Assembly: GCF_900115545.1 (NCBI RefSeq) | Contig: NZ_FOWV01000009.1 | Coordinates: 140,226 to 204,225 of the forward strand | Direction of reading: 5' to 3' | DNA: 64,000 nt | Source: Ralstonia sp. NFACC01 | Lineage (GTDB): Bacteria; Pseudomonadota; Gammaproteobacteria; Burkholderiales; Burkholderiaceae | Part shown: piece after piece, positions 26,079-34,930 of the stretch | Position numbering within the stretch: the stretch's first letter is position 1 | Layout: each line of letters starts with the position of its first letter | Notes under the pieces: model-generated | The model's input: only the letters and a program-made list of their open reading frames with translations | Told to the model about the DNA's origin: nothing | Database searches by the model: none | Position numbers and translations under genes: made by a program

Positions 26079-26136
26079 GTCAAGCGTGCGACCGGGCACC
26101 GACGCCGGCCATTCGGCGATAACGGCCTACCTGCCA

Positions 26137-27084
26137 TCAGCGCGCATCCTGTGGTGGATTCTGCGGATATGCCGCTTGGCACAGCTCCAGCACTTCAGTG
26201 CGAAACCATTGATGCGCCGGATCGTGATCGAGGCGCGGATGCCAGATCTTTGAAATGGTGAAAGCGGGTATGGCCAGCGGCAGCTCGAAATACTGCAGCC
26301 CGTTGGCAGCCGCGTAATCCGTTACAAAGGCATTACCCAAGCAGGAATATGGAACGGCGGCCAATAAGTCCGAATGGCGGGCCAGTTGCATAGCGCTCAT
26401 ATAGGACGGCACCACGATTGCCACCTTCCGCCGAAGGTTTGGCGGCTCCAGTGCCACGTCGATCGCATTTTCCGCTTGCCCCGTACGCGAAACCATGACG
26501 TGGCCACATGCGGCCCATTGCTCCAGGCGGATGTGAGCATCGCCCAGGAGAGGATGGCCCACGCGGCACACCCCGACATAGCGATCGCGGAAAAGCGGCC
26601 GTGTACGGACTTCAGGGGCGGCCGTTCGGACAATACCGATCTCCAGATCAATCGCACCGTCCCGCAGGGGCTGGGCGTTCCAGTCCGGCTTGGGCGTGAA
26701 GCGGACTTGCACGCCCGGCGCCGTACGATGGATGCGGTCCATCAAGGCCGCGCCAAGTAAATCGACGAAGCCTTCACCCGCGCGCACGGTGAAGCATTGC
26801 TCGAGGGTAGCGACGTCGAACCGATGTTCGGCACGCCCCAGCGCCGCCTCCGCTTCACGGGTCAGTGCAGGAATACGTTGGCTCAGTTGCTCGGCATAAG
26901 GTGTAAGCACCAGCGCGCGGCCAGCCTGCAACAACAGGCGATCGCCCGTCGCCATGCGCAGGCGCGAAAGCGTGCGGCTCATGGCAGAGACACTGAGATT
27001 CAGACGCCGGGCCGCGCCGGTGACGCTACGTTCACTGAGCAATGCATCCAGCGCAGTCAGGAGGTTGAGGTCGACGCGTGACAT
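26137..27084 (-). CDS. LysR-family regulator
   Basis: A 315-residue LysR protein of the NodD/NahR-like branch: MSRVDLNLLTALDALLSERS at the N-terminus, HTH about 18-60 (VTGAARRLNLSVSAMSRTLSRLR), and the effector domain to the end. The start at 27084 matches the family N-terminus; the longer open frame upstream is not supported. It is divergently transcribed from the SDR gene at 27217 and probably controls it, since two 14-bp direct repeats lie between them. Confidence 0.85.
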   Translation of the reverse strand: MSRVDLNLLTALDALLSERSVTGAARRLNLSVSAMSRTLSRLRMATGDRLLLQAGRALVLTPYAEQLSQRIPALTREAEAALGRAEHRFDVATLEQCFTVRAGEGFVDLLGAALMDRIHRTAPGVQVRFTPKPDWNAQPLRDGAIDLEIGIVRTAAPEVRTRPLFRDRYVGVCRVGHPLLGDAHIRLEQWAACGHVMVSRTGQAENAIDVALEPPNLRRKVAIVVPSYMSAMQLARHSDLLAAVPYSCLGNAFVTDYAAANGLQYFELPLAIPAFTISKIWHPRLDHDPAHQWFRTEVLELCQAAYPQNPPQDAR

Positions 27085-27117
27085 GCGGCCAGAATAATCG
27101 AAAACCGATCCAATTAT

Positions 27118-27162
27118 GGCGTCTGGTGCAATCGTGGATTGTCGACCAGGCGTCTGGTGCAA
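27118..27162. repeat. 14-bp direct repeat pair in a divergent promoter
   Basis: GGCGTCTGGTGCAA occurs exactly at 27118-27131 and 27149-27162, 31 bp apart, which is about three helical turns. The pair lies between the divergent LysR and SDR starts and may be a regulator-binding site or part of the promoters. Confidence 0.65.
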
Positions 27163-27216
27163 AGCACGAGCTATTCCCACAATACACGGCATCCCCTGCG
27201 CACAACGGAGAATGCC

Positions 27217-27930
27217 TTGTCCAACGCTCCCACCCACCCGCCCACCGTTTTGCTGATCGGCGCCTCACGGGGCCTTGGTCATGCCATGGCGGCCGAGTTT
27301 CTCAAGAAGGGATGGAACGTCGTGGGCACGGTCCGCGCCGGCAACGACAGGACGCTCTTGCACGATCTTGCCAATGCGCATCCAGACCGGATCGCCATCG
27401 AAACGCTGGACATCACGCGGCCCGAGCAGATCCGGGCCCTGAGCGAGCGCCTGTCCGGCCGGACGTTCGATGTTCTGTTCGTCAATGCGGGGACGACCAA
27501 TCCGGATCCGACGCAGACCATCGGCGAGGTATCCACCGAGGATTTCGTGGCGCTCATGATGACCAATGCGCTCAGCCCGATGCGCGTGGTCGAAAGCCTG
27601 GCCCATCTTGTTCCGCCGGCTGGGCTGATCGGGATCATGTCGTCAGGGCAAGGCAGCATTGCCGACAATGAATCCGGCCAGCGCGAACTCTATCGTGGCA
27701 GCAAAGCGGCACTGAACCAGTTCATGCGCAGCTTCGCTGCGCGCCAGGCGCACACGCCCTTAGCCATGCTGCTGGTGGCCCCCGGTTGGGTGCGCACCGA
27801 CCTCGGCGGACCCGAGGGACGATTGTCAATCGAAGAGAGTATTCCGGGCGTCGTGAACGTGATTCTGAACAAACTGGGGCGTCCCGGCCTCGAGTATCTC
27901 GACTACCGCGGCAGGACCGTTCGGTGGTGA
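27217..27930 (+). CDS. SDR-family oxidoreductase
   Basis: A 237-residue short-chain dehydrogenase/reductase. The cofactor motif is VLLIGASRGLGHAMAAEF (about 11-28), followed by LFVNAGTT (about 90) in place of NNAG. The catalytic triad would be Ser in GIMSSGQGS and Tyr/Lys in LYRGSKAALNQF (YxxxK, about 163-167). I choose the TTG at 27217, preceded by CGGAG; the ATG upstream at 27139 would add 26 residues that do not resemble an SDR. Substrate unknown; likely regulated by the divergent LysR. Confidence 0.8.
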   Translation: MSNAPTHPPTVLLIGASRGLGHAMAAEFLKKGWNVVGTVRAGNDRTLLHDLANAHPDRIAIETLDITRPEQIRALSERLSGRTFDVLFVNAGTTNPDPTQTIGEVSTEDFVALMMTNALSPMRVVESLAHLVPPAGLIGIMSSGQGSIADNESGQRELYRGSKAALNQFMRSFAARQAHTPLAMLLVAPGWVRTDLGGPEGRLSIEESIPGVVNVILNKLGRPGLEYLDYRGRTVRW

Positions 27931-28822
27931 GTGGGTTCAACGCATGTTCGACGACAAACACGCACGCCTGCTAGGCCTCCTGACGTGCGCCTTAATGGGC
28001 GCATACCGCTCAGAGTTGTAGAACGCCAACGCTTTTGGGGGGAGCATCTTCCGGAGAGGCACGCTGTCGGCGGCACGATACACAGCACCGGAATCCCCAC
28101 GGAAGAAAAGGACGGCGCGGTTCTACTGCAAGGTGTTAGCGCAACCCGACTCGTTCACGAAGAAGGCTGACGGCGCAACGGCGTCCATATCAAAGCCTTT
28201 GTCCCAGAGCATGTCCCCCGCCTGCAGTTCGAGCCGAATACTCAACCAGTCGGCGACTCGGCGACACGGGCACCCAGCTCCAGTTCAGCGGGGCCGCCAG
28301 TCTCTTCAATCTGTGCATTCCGCATTGCATCCCCCCGCGTTCCGAAGCAGGACAGGTATCGAATGTGTTCGAGCGTATCCGAACGTCAACCGCAGTCGCA
28401 CGGGAAGACTCGGAAGCCTGCGCGGCGCGCGTTCAAAAAAAACGCGCTGTGTAGGCTCCTTTGATTTGCTGCGCGGGCTTACTGCGATCGTCGCCGCCCT
28501 CCTCGGTGAAAACTCGCTGCTTGCGTACGGGCTCGCATTCGCAAGCGGAGAACCTTGGGCAAGCGCGCTGACCCTTGCTATCTGCACAAACGATTTTCTA
28601 CACACCCAAAGGCAAGTCAGCGACGCACGCTGCCGCGGCAGAAATAACCGCATCGCGATTCGGTACATCCTGAAAACACGCATCCACTCAACACCTCGCG
28701 CGATGTACTCAGAAAATCGCTAGACATTGCGTTCAATCGTTCATACCTTGAAGCTGTTGGACGCGCCGCACAGAATGGCGCCCGCTTCCGGGAGAAGCGG
28801 GGGACACAATAACGAGGGTCCC
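27931..28822. other. Long stretch without a recognised gene
   Basis: Nearly 900 bp. Two things stand out. First, 28123-28245 on the minus strand can encode about 40 residues (LSIRLELQAGDMLWDKGFD, then DMDAVAPSAFFVNESGC) from a TTG, which looks protein-like but has no clear start. Second, 28430-28640 is open on both strands and resembles a block I believe recurs in Burkholderiaceae genomes with hypothetical-protein labels, with no known function. I found no tRNA or insertion sequence here. Confidence 0.45.
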
Positions 28823-29059
28823 ATGGAATTAATCGTAAAAGCACAAAAAGGCCACGTCGAAATACGCACCCAGCGACGAGCCGACGGCAGATGGGCCAGC
28901 GAGTTCCGCTACGCGCCTACCGGGCGAGCACCGTCGGAATGGAAGTCTGCATGCTCCCCCGAAGGCTTCGTAACAGAAGGCATGGCGTTGAGTGCGGCGA
29001 TTCTGCTCGGCAAGCAGACCGCTGAAGAAGGCACCGCCGCCCTACCCGCCGCCGCATAG
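28823..29059 (+). CDS. Small hypothetical protein
   Basis: A 78-residue protein starting at an ATG preceded by ACGAGGG. It begins MELIVKAQKGHVEIRTQRR, has a middle RWASEFRYAPTGRAPSEWKS and an Ala-rich end. Mixed charged strands suggest a small beta-sheet protein. No family recognised. Codon use looks genuine with G/C at third positions. An upstream start at 28727 has no ribosome binding site. Confidence 0.6.
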   Translation: MELIVKAQKGHVEIRTQRRADGRWASEFRYAPTGRAPSEWKSACSPEGFVTEGMALSAAILLGKQTAEEGTAALPAAA

Positions 29060-29193
29060 CGTTGGCCAGCCCGGGAAGCGGTATGGCGCAACGCCACACT
29101 ACCGCCTACCGCCTCCCGCCACCAGACCAACACCCTACGCCAACGGCACTGGCAATGCCCCACCCTCCAACCCCATGCGGGCGGGCCGCTGCC

Positions 29194-29511
29194 TCAATGA
29201 TCGCGAATCCCCTCCCCGTTCTGCCGCCGCTGCAGCGCTGCTCGCGTGGTCAACACTTCGTCGAAAAACGCATCGCTGTATGCGGGCAATGTTCCAAACT
29301 CAGCAGCCAGCGGGATCGCCTCTTCAAGACTTGCATTGAATGCATCGAGCGCGCCCTCAGCCGCCGAGGGAGGCAGGTAAGGCAAGACCGCCTCGCGAAA
29401 CTTCATCAACACCACCATGCGCGCAGCAATAGCGCCCATGGACTCCAAGTTGCGCCGGAGAACTGCTTTGACTTGAATGAGCTCGTCGGAATTTTTCGGT
29501 TCGCCTGTCAT
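29194..29511 (-). CDS. Hypothetical helical protein
   Basis: A 105-residue, mostly helical, acidic protein with no signal peptide or membrane segment (MTGEPKNSDELIQVKAVLRR at the start, AAEGALDAFNASLEEAIPLA in the middle). Start supported by AAGAGGA upstream. No family recognised and no functional motif seen. Nothing on either side suggests an operon partner. Confidence 0.65.
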   Translation of the reverse strand: MTGEPKNSDELIQVKAVLRRNLESMGAIAARMVVLMKFREAVLPYLPPSAAEGALDAFNASLEEAIPLAAEFGTLPAYSDAFFDEVLTTRAALQRRQNGEGIRDH

Positions 29512-29798
29512 AGGTCCTCTTCAGTGCAGAAAAGCCGTACGCCGTCAGAGGCGTTCTCCAAACAAACGCCTTCACTCAAGTTAAGTACGACTCTCTCTTT
29601 TACACAGAGGGTGAGCGCGCGCAGAGTTGATCCTGCTCAAGCGCAGCCGCCGTACGCGGTATCAAAAGAAGCCGGCTGGCGAGCCCGCGATCATGTCGCG
29701 CGCCGACTTCACGAGACCGACGAGGGATAGAGGATCGCTGAGGTCATCGGTGTCCGCTCGCCACGACTTCCGCACGTGATTTGCGCGACAGCGTATGG

Positions 29799-30125
29799 CT
29801 AGCGATCCGATCGCTCGACGACGACCTCGCTAACCTGCAGCACCGGTGCGATGTCGGTGTAGTTGGCAATGTCGCCCAGGATCTCGGCGCCGTGCTCTCG
29901 CATGGCGGCCTGGAAGCCTTCGGCCGAATCACAGATCAACGCGCACATCGCCACGAAGGCAGGCGGTGTACCGGGCGCTCCACCGGCCAAGCCCTTTTCG
30001 ACGGTGTAGTAAGCGCAGGCGCTGCCCAACCTGGCCTTCACCATCGGCATGTGCCGGTCGCGGTAATAGGTGTGGTCGAAGCGCGTTCCTTCGGTGTACG
30101 GGTACATCACGGTGACCTTGATCAT
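29799..30125 (-). CDS. EthD-family protein, copy A
   Basis: A 108-residue ferredoxin-like-fold protein of the EthD type: MIKVTVMYPYTEGTRFDHTY, then RDRHMPMVKARLGSACAYYT and a C-terminal LQVSEVVVE strand. EthD relatives accompany ether- or phenol-degrading systems, but no enzymatic role can be assigned. Ribosome binding site AAGGAG precedes the ATG. It is about 75% identical by eye to the copy at 35890-36216, including the untranslated leader, and a decayed third copy lies at 33484-33607. It belongs to the repeated cassette described under findings. Confidence 0.85.
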   Translation of the reverse strand: MIKVTVMYPYTEGTRFDHTYYRDRHMPMVKARLGSACAYYTVEKGLAGGAPGTPPAFVAMCALICDSAEGFQAAMREHGAEILGDIANYTDIAPVLQVSEVVVERSDR

Positions 30126-30229
30126 GCGGTTCTCCTTGCCATCATTGACGTCGTCGCCCAGCGATTCTCGTGAGTGCCGATGATCATACCGGCTTGCAGT
30201 CGACGGGGCTTAAGACTTCCGTTCCGGGC

Positions 30230-30405
30230 GACCGGACAGACCGTTACATCGGCATGCTCAGTCCTGTAGGTCGCCAATGCCGCTGGGAGGAGACAGCCGA
30301 TTACGCCAAAGAGCCGGTCGTCATCTTCGCCGGCAGCTATCGGCACAAGCGCTGCCGCGCGCTGACCGACTTTGCTCGGGCGTCGGTGCAAATTTCGGAT
30401 TTGGG
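30230..30405 (+). pseudogene. Orphan gene tail of the EthD cassette, copy A
   Basis: Encodes the sequence AKEPVVIFAGSYRHKR then RALTDFARASVQISDL, matching the C-terminus of the protein encoded at 46893-47177. The 5' part is scrambled and the normal end (IEAGV-stop) is replaced by GGGG. It stands head to head with EthD copy A, 105 bp from the EthD start, on the opposite strand. It is a decayed gene fragment. Confidence 0.75.
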
Positions 30406-30494
30406 CGGCGGCGGTGCAGGCCAGCGAGGTTGGCCACTATTGGCCGAAGGAAACCATTCGGCCCATGGATGCGCTTGCACGCAAAGTTGGGCGT

Positions 30495-31376
30495 TCACAG
30501 CGATCTGGCAGAGGCATCAAATGCAGAGTTGGCGAGATGCCTGACCGTCAAATCAACGAATGCAGACAAGCGGTTAAGCCGCCTCAAGTCGCGGTGGTAG
30601 CCCATCCAGATCTCGCGATGCGGCGGTTCCACGTCCAGCTCCAGCCGGCGGATACCGTGGGTCTGGTCACCCAGCGGGCGCGGCAGCACTGCAATGCCCA
30701 TTCCCATCACGCACATCTGCGCTTTGACGTTCCGGTTGTTCGAATGCAGCGCGACGCCTGCATTCGGAAACATTTCTCTCAGCCATGCCGTATCCGGAAA
30801 CGACCCACTTAATACATCCGGCGTAATCAGCCGATATCCGCTGCCGTCGCCAGCGACCGGGGCGGGCCCGGTGGCAGACACGTAGACGCCATAGCGCATC
30901 TGGAGCAACCGCCGCTGGACGATGTCCTGCTCCTCGAACGGCACAATGCGAAACGCCACATCAGCCTCCCGTTGCGCCAGGTTGAACAGGCGCGTTCCGG
31001 TAAGCACCTCAATCTGGACTTGGGGGTATTTGGCCGCATACGCCGCCAGCACCGGAGGCAACACGTAGGCGCCAAACCAGTCGGCGGAGGTCACGCGTAG
31101 CGTGCCGTCGAGCGCTTGTTGCTTCCCGGCCAGTCGCCGCTCCATCGCCAACGCGCCCTCTTCTATCTGCTCGGCAAGAGGAAGCACTCCCATCCCTTCT
31201 TCAGTCAGAACGAAACCGTCGGCCGTCCGCTGAAACAGCACCTGCCCTGTGGCCTCTTCCAAAGCGCGCAATCGCCTGCCCACGGTCGGGTGGCTCACGC
31301 GCAGAGCCCGTGCAGCGGCACCGAGCGTGCCCGTGCGGGCGACAGCAAGAAAGATCCTCACATCACTCCACTCCAT
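30495..31376 (-). CDS. LysR-family regulator
   Basis: A 293-residue LysR protein starting MEWSDVRIFLAVARTGTLGA, with HTH AAARALRVSHPTVGRRLRAL (about 21-40) and an effector domain. The shape resembles regulators that control single divergent enzyme genes. The divergent neighbour encodes a 3-hydroxyisobutyrate-dehydrogenase-like enzyme and a secreted hydrolase, and a 7-bp inverted repeat lies between them, 29 bp from this start. The 3' end abuts the copy-A repeat region. Confidence 0.88.
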   Translation of the reverse strand: MEWSDVRIFLAVARTGTLGAAARALRVSHPTVGRRLRALEEATGQVLFQRTADGFVLTEEGMGVLPLAEQIEEGALAMERRLAGKQQALDGTLRVTSADWFGAYVLPPVLAAYAAKYPQVQIEVLTGTRLFNLAQREADVAFRIVPFEEQDIVQRRLLQMRYGVYVSATGPAPVAGDGSGYRLITPDVLSGSFPDTAWLREMFPNAGVALHSNNRNVKAQMCVMGMGIAVLPRPLGDQTHGIRRLELDVEPPHREIWMGYHRDLRRLNRLSAFVDLTVRHLANSAFDASARSL

Positions 31377-31404
31377 GTCACCCCTTACAAAACTGAACGG
31401 ACGG

Positions 31405-31430
31405 TGTTCATTATATTCAGTTGATGAACA
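31405..31430. promoter_or_regulatory. Inverted repeat in the LysR/dehydrogenase intergenic region
   Basis: TGTTCAT (31405-31411) and ATGAACA (31424-31430), with a 12-bp AT-rich spacer, form an exact 7-bp inverted repeat. Position and form suit LysR binding for the divergent gene pair. Confidence 0.65.
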
Positions 31431-31542
31431 GTATCGAACGTTGCGAGACTACGCTCCATCGCCAGCCGAACGATTGGCTGCAGTCAACAGCCCGGCTGGC
31501 TCCGTTCAAGCTGGGCCTGACTTTCTGGAGAAAGCAAAGCAA

Positions 31543-32391
31543 ATGGAAATCGGAATCATCGGCCTTGGTGCGATGGGTCGGGAAATCGCACGCAACCTGG
31601 CTGCGGCCGGCCACAAGGTTGTCGCATGGAATCGCTCGGGCGGCAGCGTCGCAGGCGTGCGAATGATGGATACGCCAATGCAGGCATTGCAAGCCGACAT
31701 GGCATTGACCATGTTGTCCGACGACTCTGCCATTCGCAGCGTGTTGATGGAAGGCGATCTTCTGGCGCAGGCAAGGCCTGGCTTGGTGCATGTGGTGTCG
31801 TCCACGATCTCGGCTGCGTTTTCACAAGAGTTGGCGGATCATCATCGCGCCCACGACATCGCCTTTGTCGCCTCGCCGGTACTGGGACGGCCCGATGTCG
31901 CTGCGCGGGCCGAGCTCAACATTCTTGCCGCCGGTGACCCGGCCGCGATCGATAAGGTCAAGCCCGCGCTGGAGGTGATTGGTAAGCGCATCTGGCACAT
32001 GGGCGACGATCCGCGCATGGCGTATGCCGCCAAACTGGCGTGCAACATGATGATCAGCTTCGCGATCGAAGCGATGGCCGAAGCGGTGGTGCTGTCCGAA
32101 GCGCATGGTGTGCCGCGGGAACGCTTTCTGGAACTGAGCCTCGGCACCTTGTTTGGCTCTCGCCCCTATCAGACCTACTCCGGCAACATCATCAAGAACG
32201 AATATCCGCCAGGCTTCAAGGCGACACTGGGCCTGAAGGATCTGCGGCTGGCGAAAGAAGCCGCACGGGACGCCAACGGCGAGCTACCTATGCTCGACAT
32301 CGTTTATGCGCGCATGCAGGACGCTGTGGATGCCGGCTACGGCGACCAGGATTGGTCGGCGATGGCCAGAGCCACCTTGAATGGGAAATGA
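31543..32391 (+). CDS. NAD(P)-dependent beta-hydroxyacid dehydrogenase family protein
   Basis: A 282-residue protein of the 3-hydroxyisobutyrate/6-phosphogluconate dehydrogenase superfamily. The Rossmann motif is MEIGIIGLGAMGREIARNLA at the N-terminus, then VAWNRSGGS. The catalytic-region Lys is in AYAAKLACNMMISFAIEAMA (about 164-183), where the family has KxxxN. The start at 31543 follows GGAGAAAG; an earlier in-frame start at 31249 would overlap the divergent LysR gene. The product lies upstream of the secreted hydrolase gene by 89 bp. The imine- or hydroxyacid-reducing substrate is unknown. Confidence 0.88.
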   Translation: MEIGIIGLGAMGREIARNLAAAGHKVVAWNRSGGSVAGVRMMDTPMQALQADMALTMLSDDSAIRSVLMEGDLLAQARPGLVHVVSSTISAAFSQELADHHRAHDIAFVASPVLGRPDVAARAELNILAAGDPAAIDKVKPALEVIGKRIWHMGDDPRMAYAAKLACNMMISFAIEAMAEAVVLSEAHGVPRERFLELSLGTLFGSRPYQTYSGNIIKNEYPPGFKATLGLKDLRLAKEAARDANGELPMLDIVYARMQDAVDAGYGDQDWSAMARATLNGK

Positions 32392-32480
32392 CGTAGGTGG
32401 CCATGTTGCTGCCAACCCAAACCGCACTCCCGCCGCGCCGTTTTGATGCCAATGCGGCCACCGATACAGAAAAGACGATC

Positions 32481-33464
32481 ATGAAATATCGACATCCAAT
32501 GACCAAGCTGTTTGTCCTCTGCAGCCTTCTGGCCATGTCTCTGCTACTGCAGTCTGCAGCCCACGCGGCAGCTCCCTTTGCTCGTACCTTAGCGCCAGGC
32601 TTTTACCGTTTCATGTTGGGTGGTTATGAGATCACCGCACTCAATGACGGCACACTGGAATTGCCGGTTGACCAGTTTCTGACGAACACCACACCGCAAA
32701 AAGTCAACGAAGTGCTGGCCGAGAATTACCTACAAAGTCCGCTCGAAACGTCCTACAACGCCTTCCTGATCAATACGGGTGCCAAACTGATTTTGATCGA
32801 TACCGGCGCAGGCAACATCTTCGGCCCGCACCTGGGGAGGTTGGCAGCCAACATGAAGGCATCCGGTTACGCGCCGTCCCAGGTGGATGAAATCGACATC
32901 ACGCACATGCACGCAGACCATATTGGTGGGCTGACGACGGATGGAGACATGCGCTTTCCCAATGCGATCGTCCGCGTCCATCGTCGTGAGCTGGATTACT
33001 GGCTAAGCGAGGCGAACATGGCCAAGGCGCCAGAGGGCAATCGCGGCGACCAAAAGGGCAGCTATCGCCGTGCGATGACGATCATGGAGCCCTACATCAG
33101 AGCAGGCCGCGTGCGGCCGTTTGACGGCGCGCAAGAGTTGAGCCCCGGCATCCATGCGTACCAGAGCGCTGGACATACACCTGGGCACGTGGGTTACATG
33201 ATCGAGAGCCAGGGGAATCGCTTGATGGTCGTGGGCGACATCGTGCATGTCGCGGCTATTCAATTTGAGGATCCGACGGTCACCGTTTCGTTCGATAGCG
33301 ACAGCCAGTTAGCCGAACAGGAACGCATCAAGGAATTCACCCGCATCGCCAACGACAAGATACTTTTCGCCGCCGCTCACGTGCCTTTTCCGGGACTCGG
33401 GCATCTGCAAGCGGATAAGCATGGCTTCCGTTGGATTCCCATCAACTACTCGGCCGGGAAATAG
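32481..33464 (+). CDS. Secreted metallo-beta-lactamase-fold hydrolase, methyl parathion hydrolase-like (copy 1)
   Basis: A 327-residue protein with a signal peptide (hydrophobic about 10-30, cleavage after AHAA). The binuclear metal site is ITHMHADHIGG (about 138-148), followed by SAGHTPGHVGY and VVGDIVHVAA; a late His lies in AAAHVPFPGLGH. The stretch GFYRFMLGGYEITALNDGT and the block NTGAKLILIDTGAGNIFGPH resemble methyl parathion hydrolase and its lactonase relatives closely. It probably hydrolyses lactones or esters in the periplasm; activity on organophosphates is only possible. The paralogue at 38745-39728 has the same length. Confidence 0.88.
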   Translation: MKYRHPMTKLFVLCSLLAMSLLLQSAAHAAAPFARTLAPGFYRFMLGGYEITALNDGTLELPVDQFLTNTTPQKVNEVLAENYLQSPLETSYNAFLINTGAKLILIDTGAGNIFGPHLGRLAANMKASGYAPSQVDEIDITHMHADHIGGLTTDGDMRFPNAIVRVHRRELDYWLSEANMAKAPEGNRGDQKGSYRRAMTIMEPYIRAGRVRPFDGAQELSPGIHAYQSAGHTPGHVGYMIESQGNRLMVVGDIVHVAAIQFEDPTVTVSFDSDSQLAEQERIKEFTRIANDKILFAAAHVPFPGLGHLQADKHGFRWIPINYSAGK

Positions 33465-33483
33465 TCTCAACAGATGCAGCGAT

Positions 33484-33607
33484 CCAAACGCTCGACGATG
33501 ACCTCGCTGATCTGGACCACCGGCGCGACGTCGGTGTAGTTGGCGATGCCGCCCTGGGTCTCGGCGTGGTGTGGTTGGACAGCGGCGTCGGAACCTTCGG
33601 CCAAATC
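33484..33607 (-). pseudogene. Decayed EthD fragment, copy B
   Basis: Matches the C-terminal 40 codons of the EthD genes at 29799 and 35890 (YTDVAPVVQISEVIVERL region), then breaks off. It joins abruptly at about 33608 to a tail-fragment copy (TSVQISDLIEA at 33620-33655), so most of the cassette has been deleted between them. Confidence 0.75.
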
Positions 33608-33760
33608 CGACAGACCGTTACATCGGTGCAGATTTCGGATTTGATTGAGGCAGCGGTACAGGGTTGAGCCGGGGCTCGCATCGCTGGCCGGGTTGGCCTA
33701 GCGATGCGGGTCGTTGAGGCTGGCCGTCATTGGCCGAAAGCGGATGTTGACCGCCCGACT
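33608..33760 (+). repeat. Cassette tail and downstream repeat, copy B
   Basis: The run GTGCAGATTTCGGATTTGAT and following bases matches 36454-36535, and the downstream GGGGCTCGCATCGCTGG matches 36501-36517. The last part, CATTGGCCGAAAGCGGA, resembles DNA around 37790-37803 and 30431-30445. No coding capacity. Confidence 0.7.
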
Positions 33761-33875
33761 TCTGAAGAGCTGTTTCCGATCCTGAAGAGGCACTCAGGTT
33801 ATTGGAACCGACGTGATACCTTGCAGCAAGCACTGCCCCTCCTCGACAAGAACGCCTAGCACGCGCCTTCGGCAA

Positions 33876-34282
33876 TCACGATCGAGCCGGCTCATGGCAG
33901 TTCAACATCCATTGCACACCGAAGCGATCCGTCAGTTTTCCGTAGTAGTCCCCCCACGGCTGCATGTCGAGTGCAGTCGTCACGAGGCCTCCTGAACTCA
34001 ACGCACTGAACAGCTGATCGGTCGATCGCCTGCTGTCCATCGCCAGATGGTGCGCGGACTCTCGCATCGGCTCTGCGTCATCGTTGTCCGAAGCATAGAA
34101 GGCGATACCATCCCCTTCGAATTTGGCGTGCAGACCTTGCCACGCATTGCCTCGCTCTTGGGCGGCATCCCGTCTGCGCCGTATCGCACCATCTCTACAA
34201 TCCGGCCCAGCCCGCATGCCTCATAGCAGCGCAGAGCCTCCTCGCAGGCGTCGGTAAAGAATAGGTAATTTGAAAGCAGCAT
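33876..34282 (-). pseudogene. VOC/PhnB-like protein gene with a single-base frameshift
   Basis: The N-terminal frame reads MLLSNYLFFTDACEEALRCY to MPPKSEAMRGKV, typical of PhnB-like vicinal-oxygen-chelate proteins. The rest continues in another frame as LHAKFEGDGIAFYASDNDD to GKLTDRFGVQWMLNCHEPA. Restoring one base (GTC-TGC read as GTC-CTG-C) near 34132 reconnects the family sequence KVLHAKFEGDGIAFYASD. Ribosome binding site AAGGAG precedes ATG 34282. It is either a real inactivation or a sequencing error; the rest of the frame is undamaged. Confidence 0.85.
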
Positions 34283-34305
34283 CAAGCACTCCTTCCTGGC
34301 CCTGG

Positions 34306-34746
34306 GATGCCCACTTCGACTCCAAGGGCGACGTTTTCCGTGAGTCGCTGAGGCAAGGAATGGACGATTTGCGAAGAGGTGTTCTTCACTTCCAATCAGA
34401 GCATGGGCGCGCCTGGTGGCCAGAGTTTGTGCGGTTCTATCTCAGCGCAAAGCGAACCTGCGACCTGTCGGAAAGCTGCACGCTGCAGACGTTGCCGACT
34501 GAAGTGGCTCGCTCCGATCAGGAGTCGCGCGCCGCCTTCGAAGTGGCATTGCGCGAAGTTGCACAGACTGTCGTAGATGGCCCCGCGTCGCCCCGCGTCC
34601 CGCGGAACCTTGAAGCAGCGTATTCAGCTTTGGCTTCCTTAGTAGGCGCGGTGACACTCGCACGTGCGGTTGGAAGCCCGACCTTTGCAGATCAGATTGC
34701 GAATGCGGCCGAGTTGGCGCTGCTGGGCTCAGTTCGACCCAGGTAA
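34306..34746 (+). pseudogene. TetR-family regulator lacking its DNA-binding domain
   Basis: The frame begins at the last residues of a TetR helix-turn-helix (DAHFDSKGDVFRESL, matching the family HF-SK-LF signature) and continues through a normal C-terminal ligand domain: FVRFYLSAKRTCDLSESCTL, LPTEVARSDQESRAAFEVAL, and ALASLVGAVTLARAVGSPTF. There is no HTH upstream; instead the divergent VOC pseudogene begins. It looks truncated at the left edge by a rearrangement. A terminator follows at 34826. Confidence 0.8.
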
Positions 34747-34825
34747 GTTTGCTTGCCAGAAAACGGCTGAAACACGCAGCGGGCTTCTGGCCCGCGCAGC
34801 CATAGAGCTTATGGCGCATGGGTAA

Positions 34826-34854
34826 GACGGGCGGCCGGATAGTCGCCCTTTTTT
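34826..34854 (+). terminator. Rho-independent terminator
   Basis: GGGCG (34829-34833), loop, CGCCC (34844-34848), then TTTTTT. It follows the TetR fragment. Confidence 0.75.
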
Positions 34855-34930
34855 CTTGGCGCTGCTCGTCGCAGAGGTGATTGGCAAGCTCCGCCAATCC
34901 GAACCCATGGCCAAAGGCAGACCCGCATTT

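Noticed and set aside
23294..26122. A 942-codon plus-strand frame across acnB
   Set aside because: It is antisense to a well-conserved enzyme and arises from GC-rich third positions; Arg/His-rich composition is a shadow signature.
28306..28683. A 125-codon minus-strand protein
   Set aside because: Both strands are open and no ribosome binding site is present; I treat the block as noncoding or unknown.
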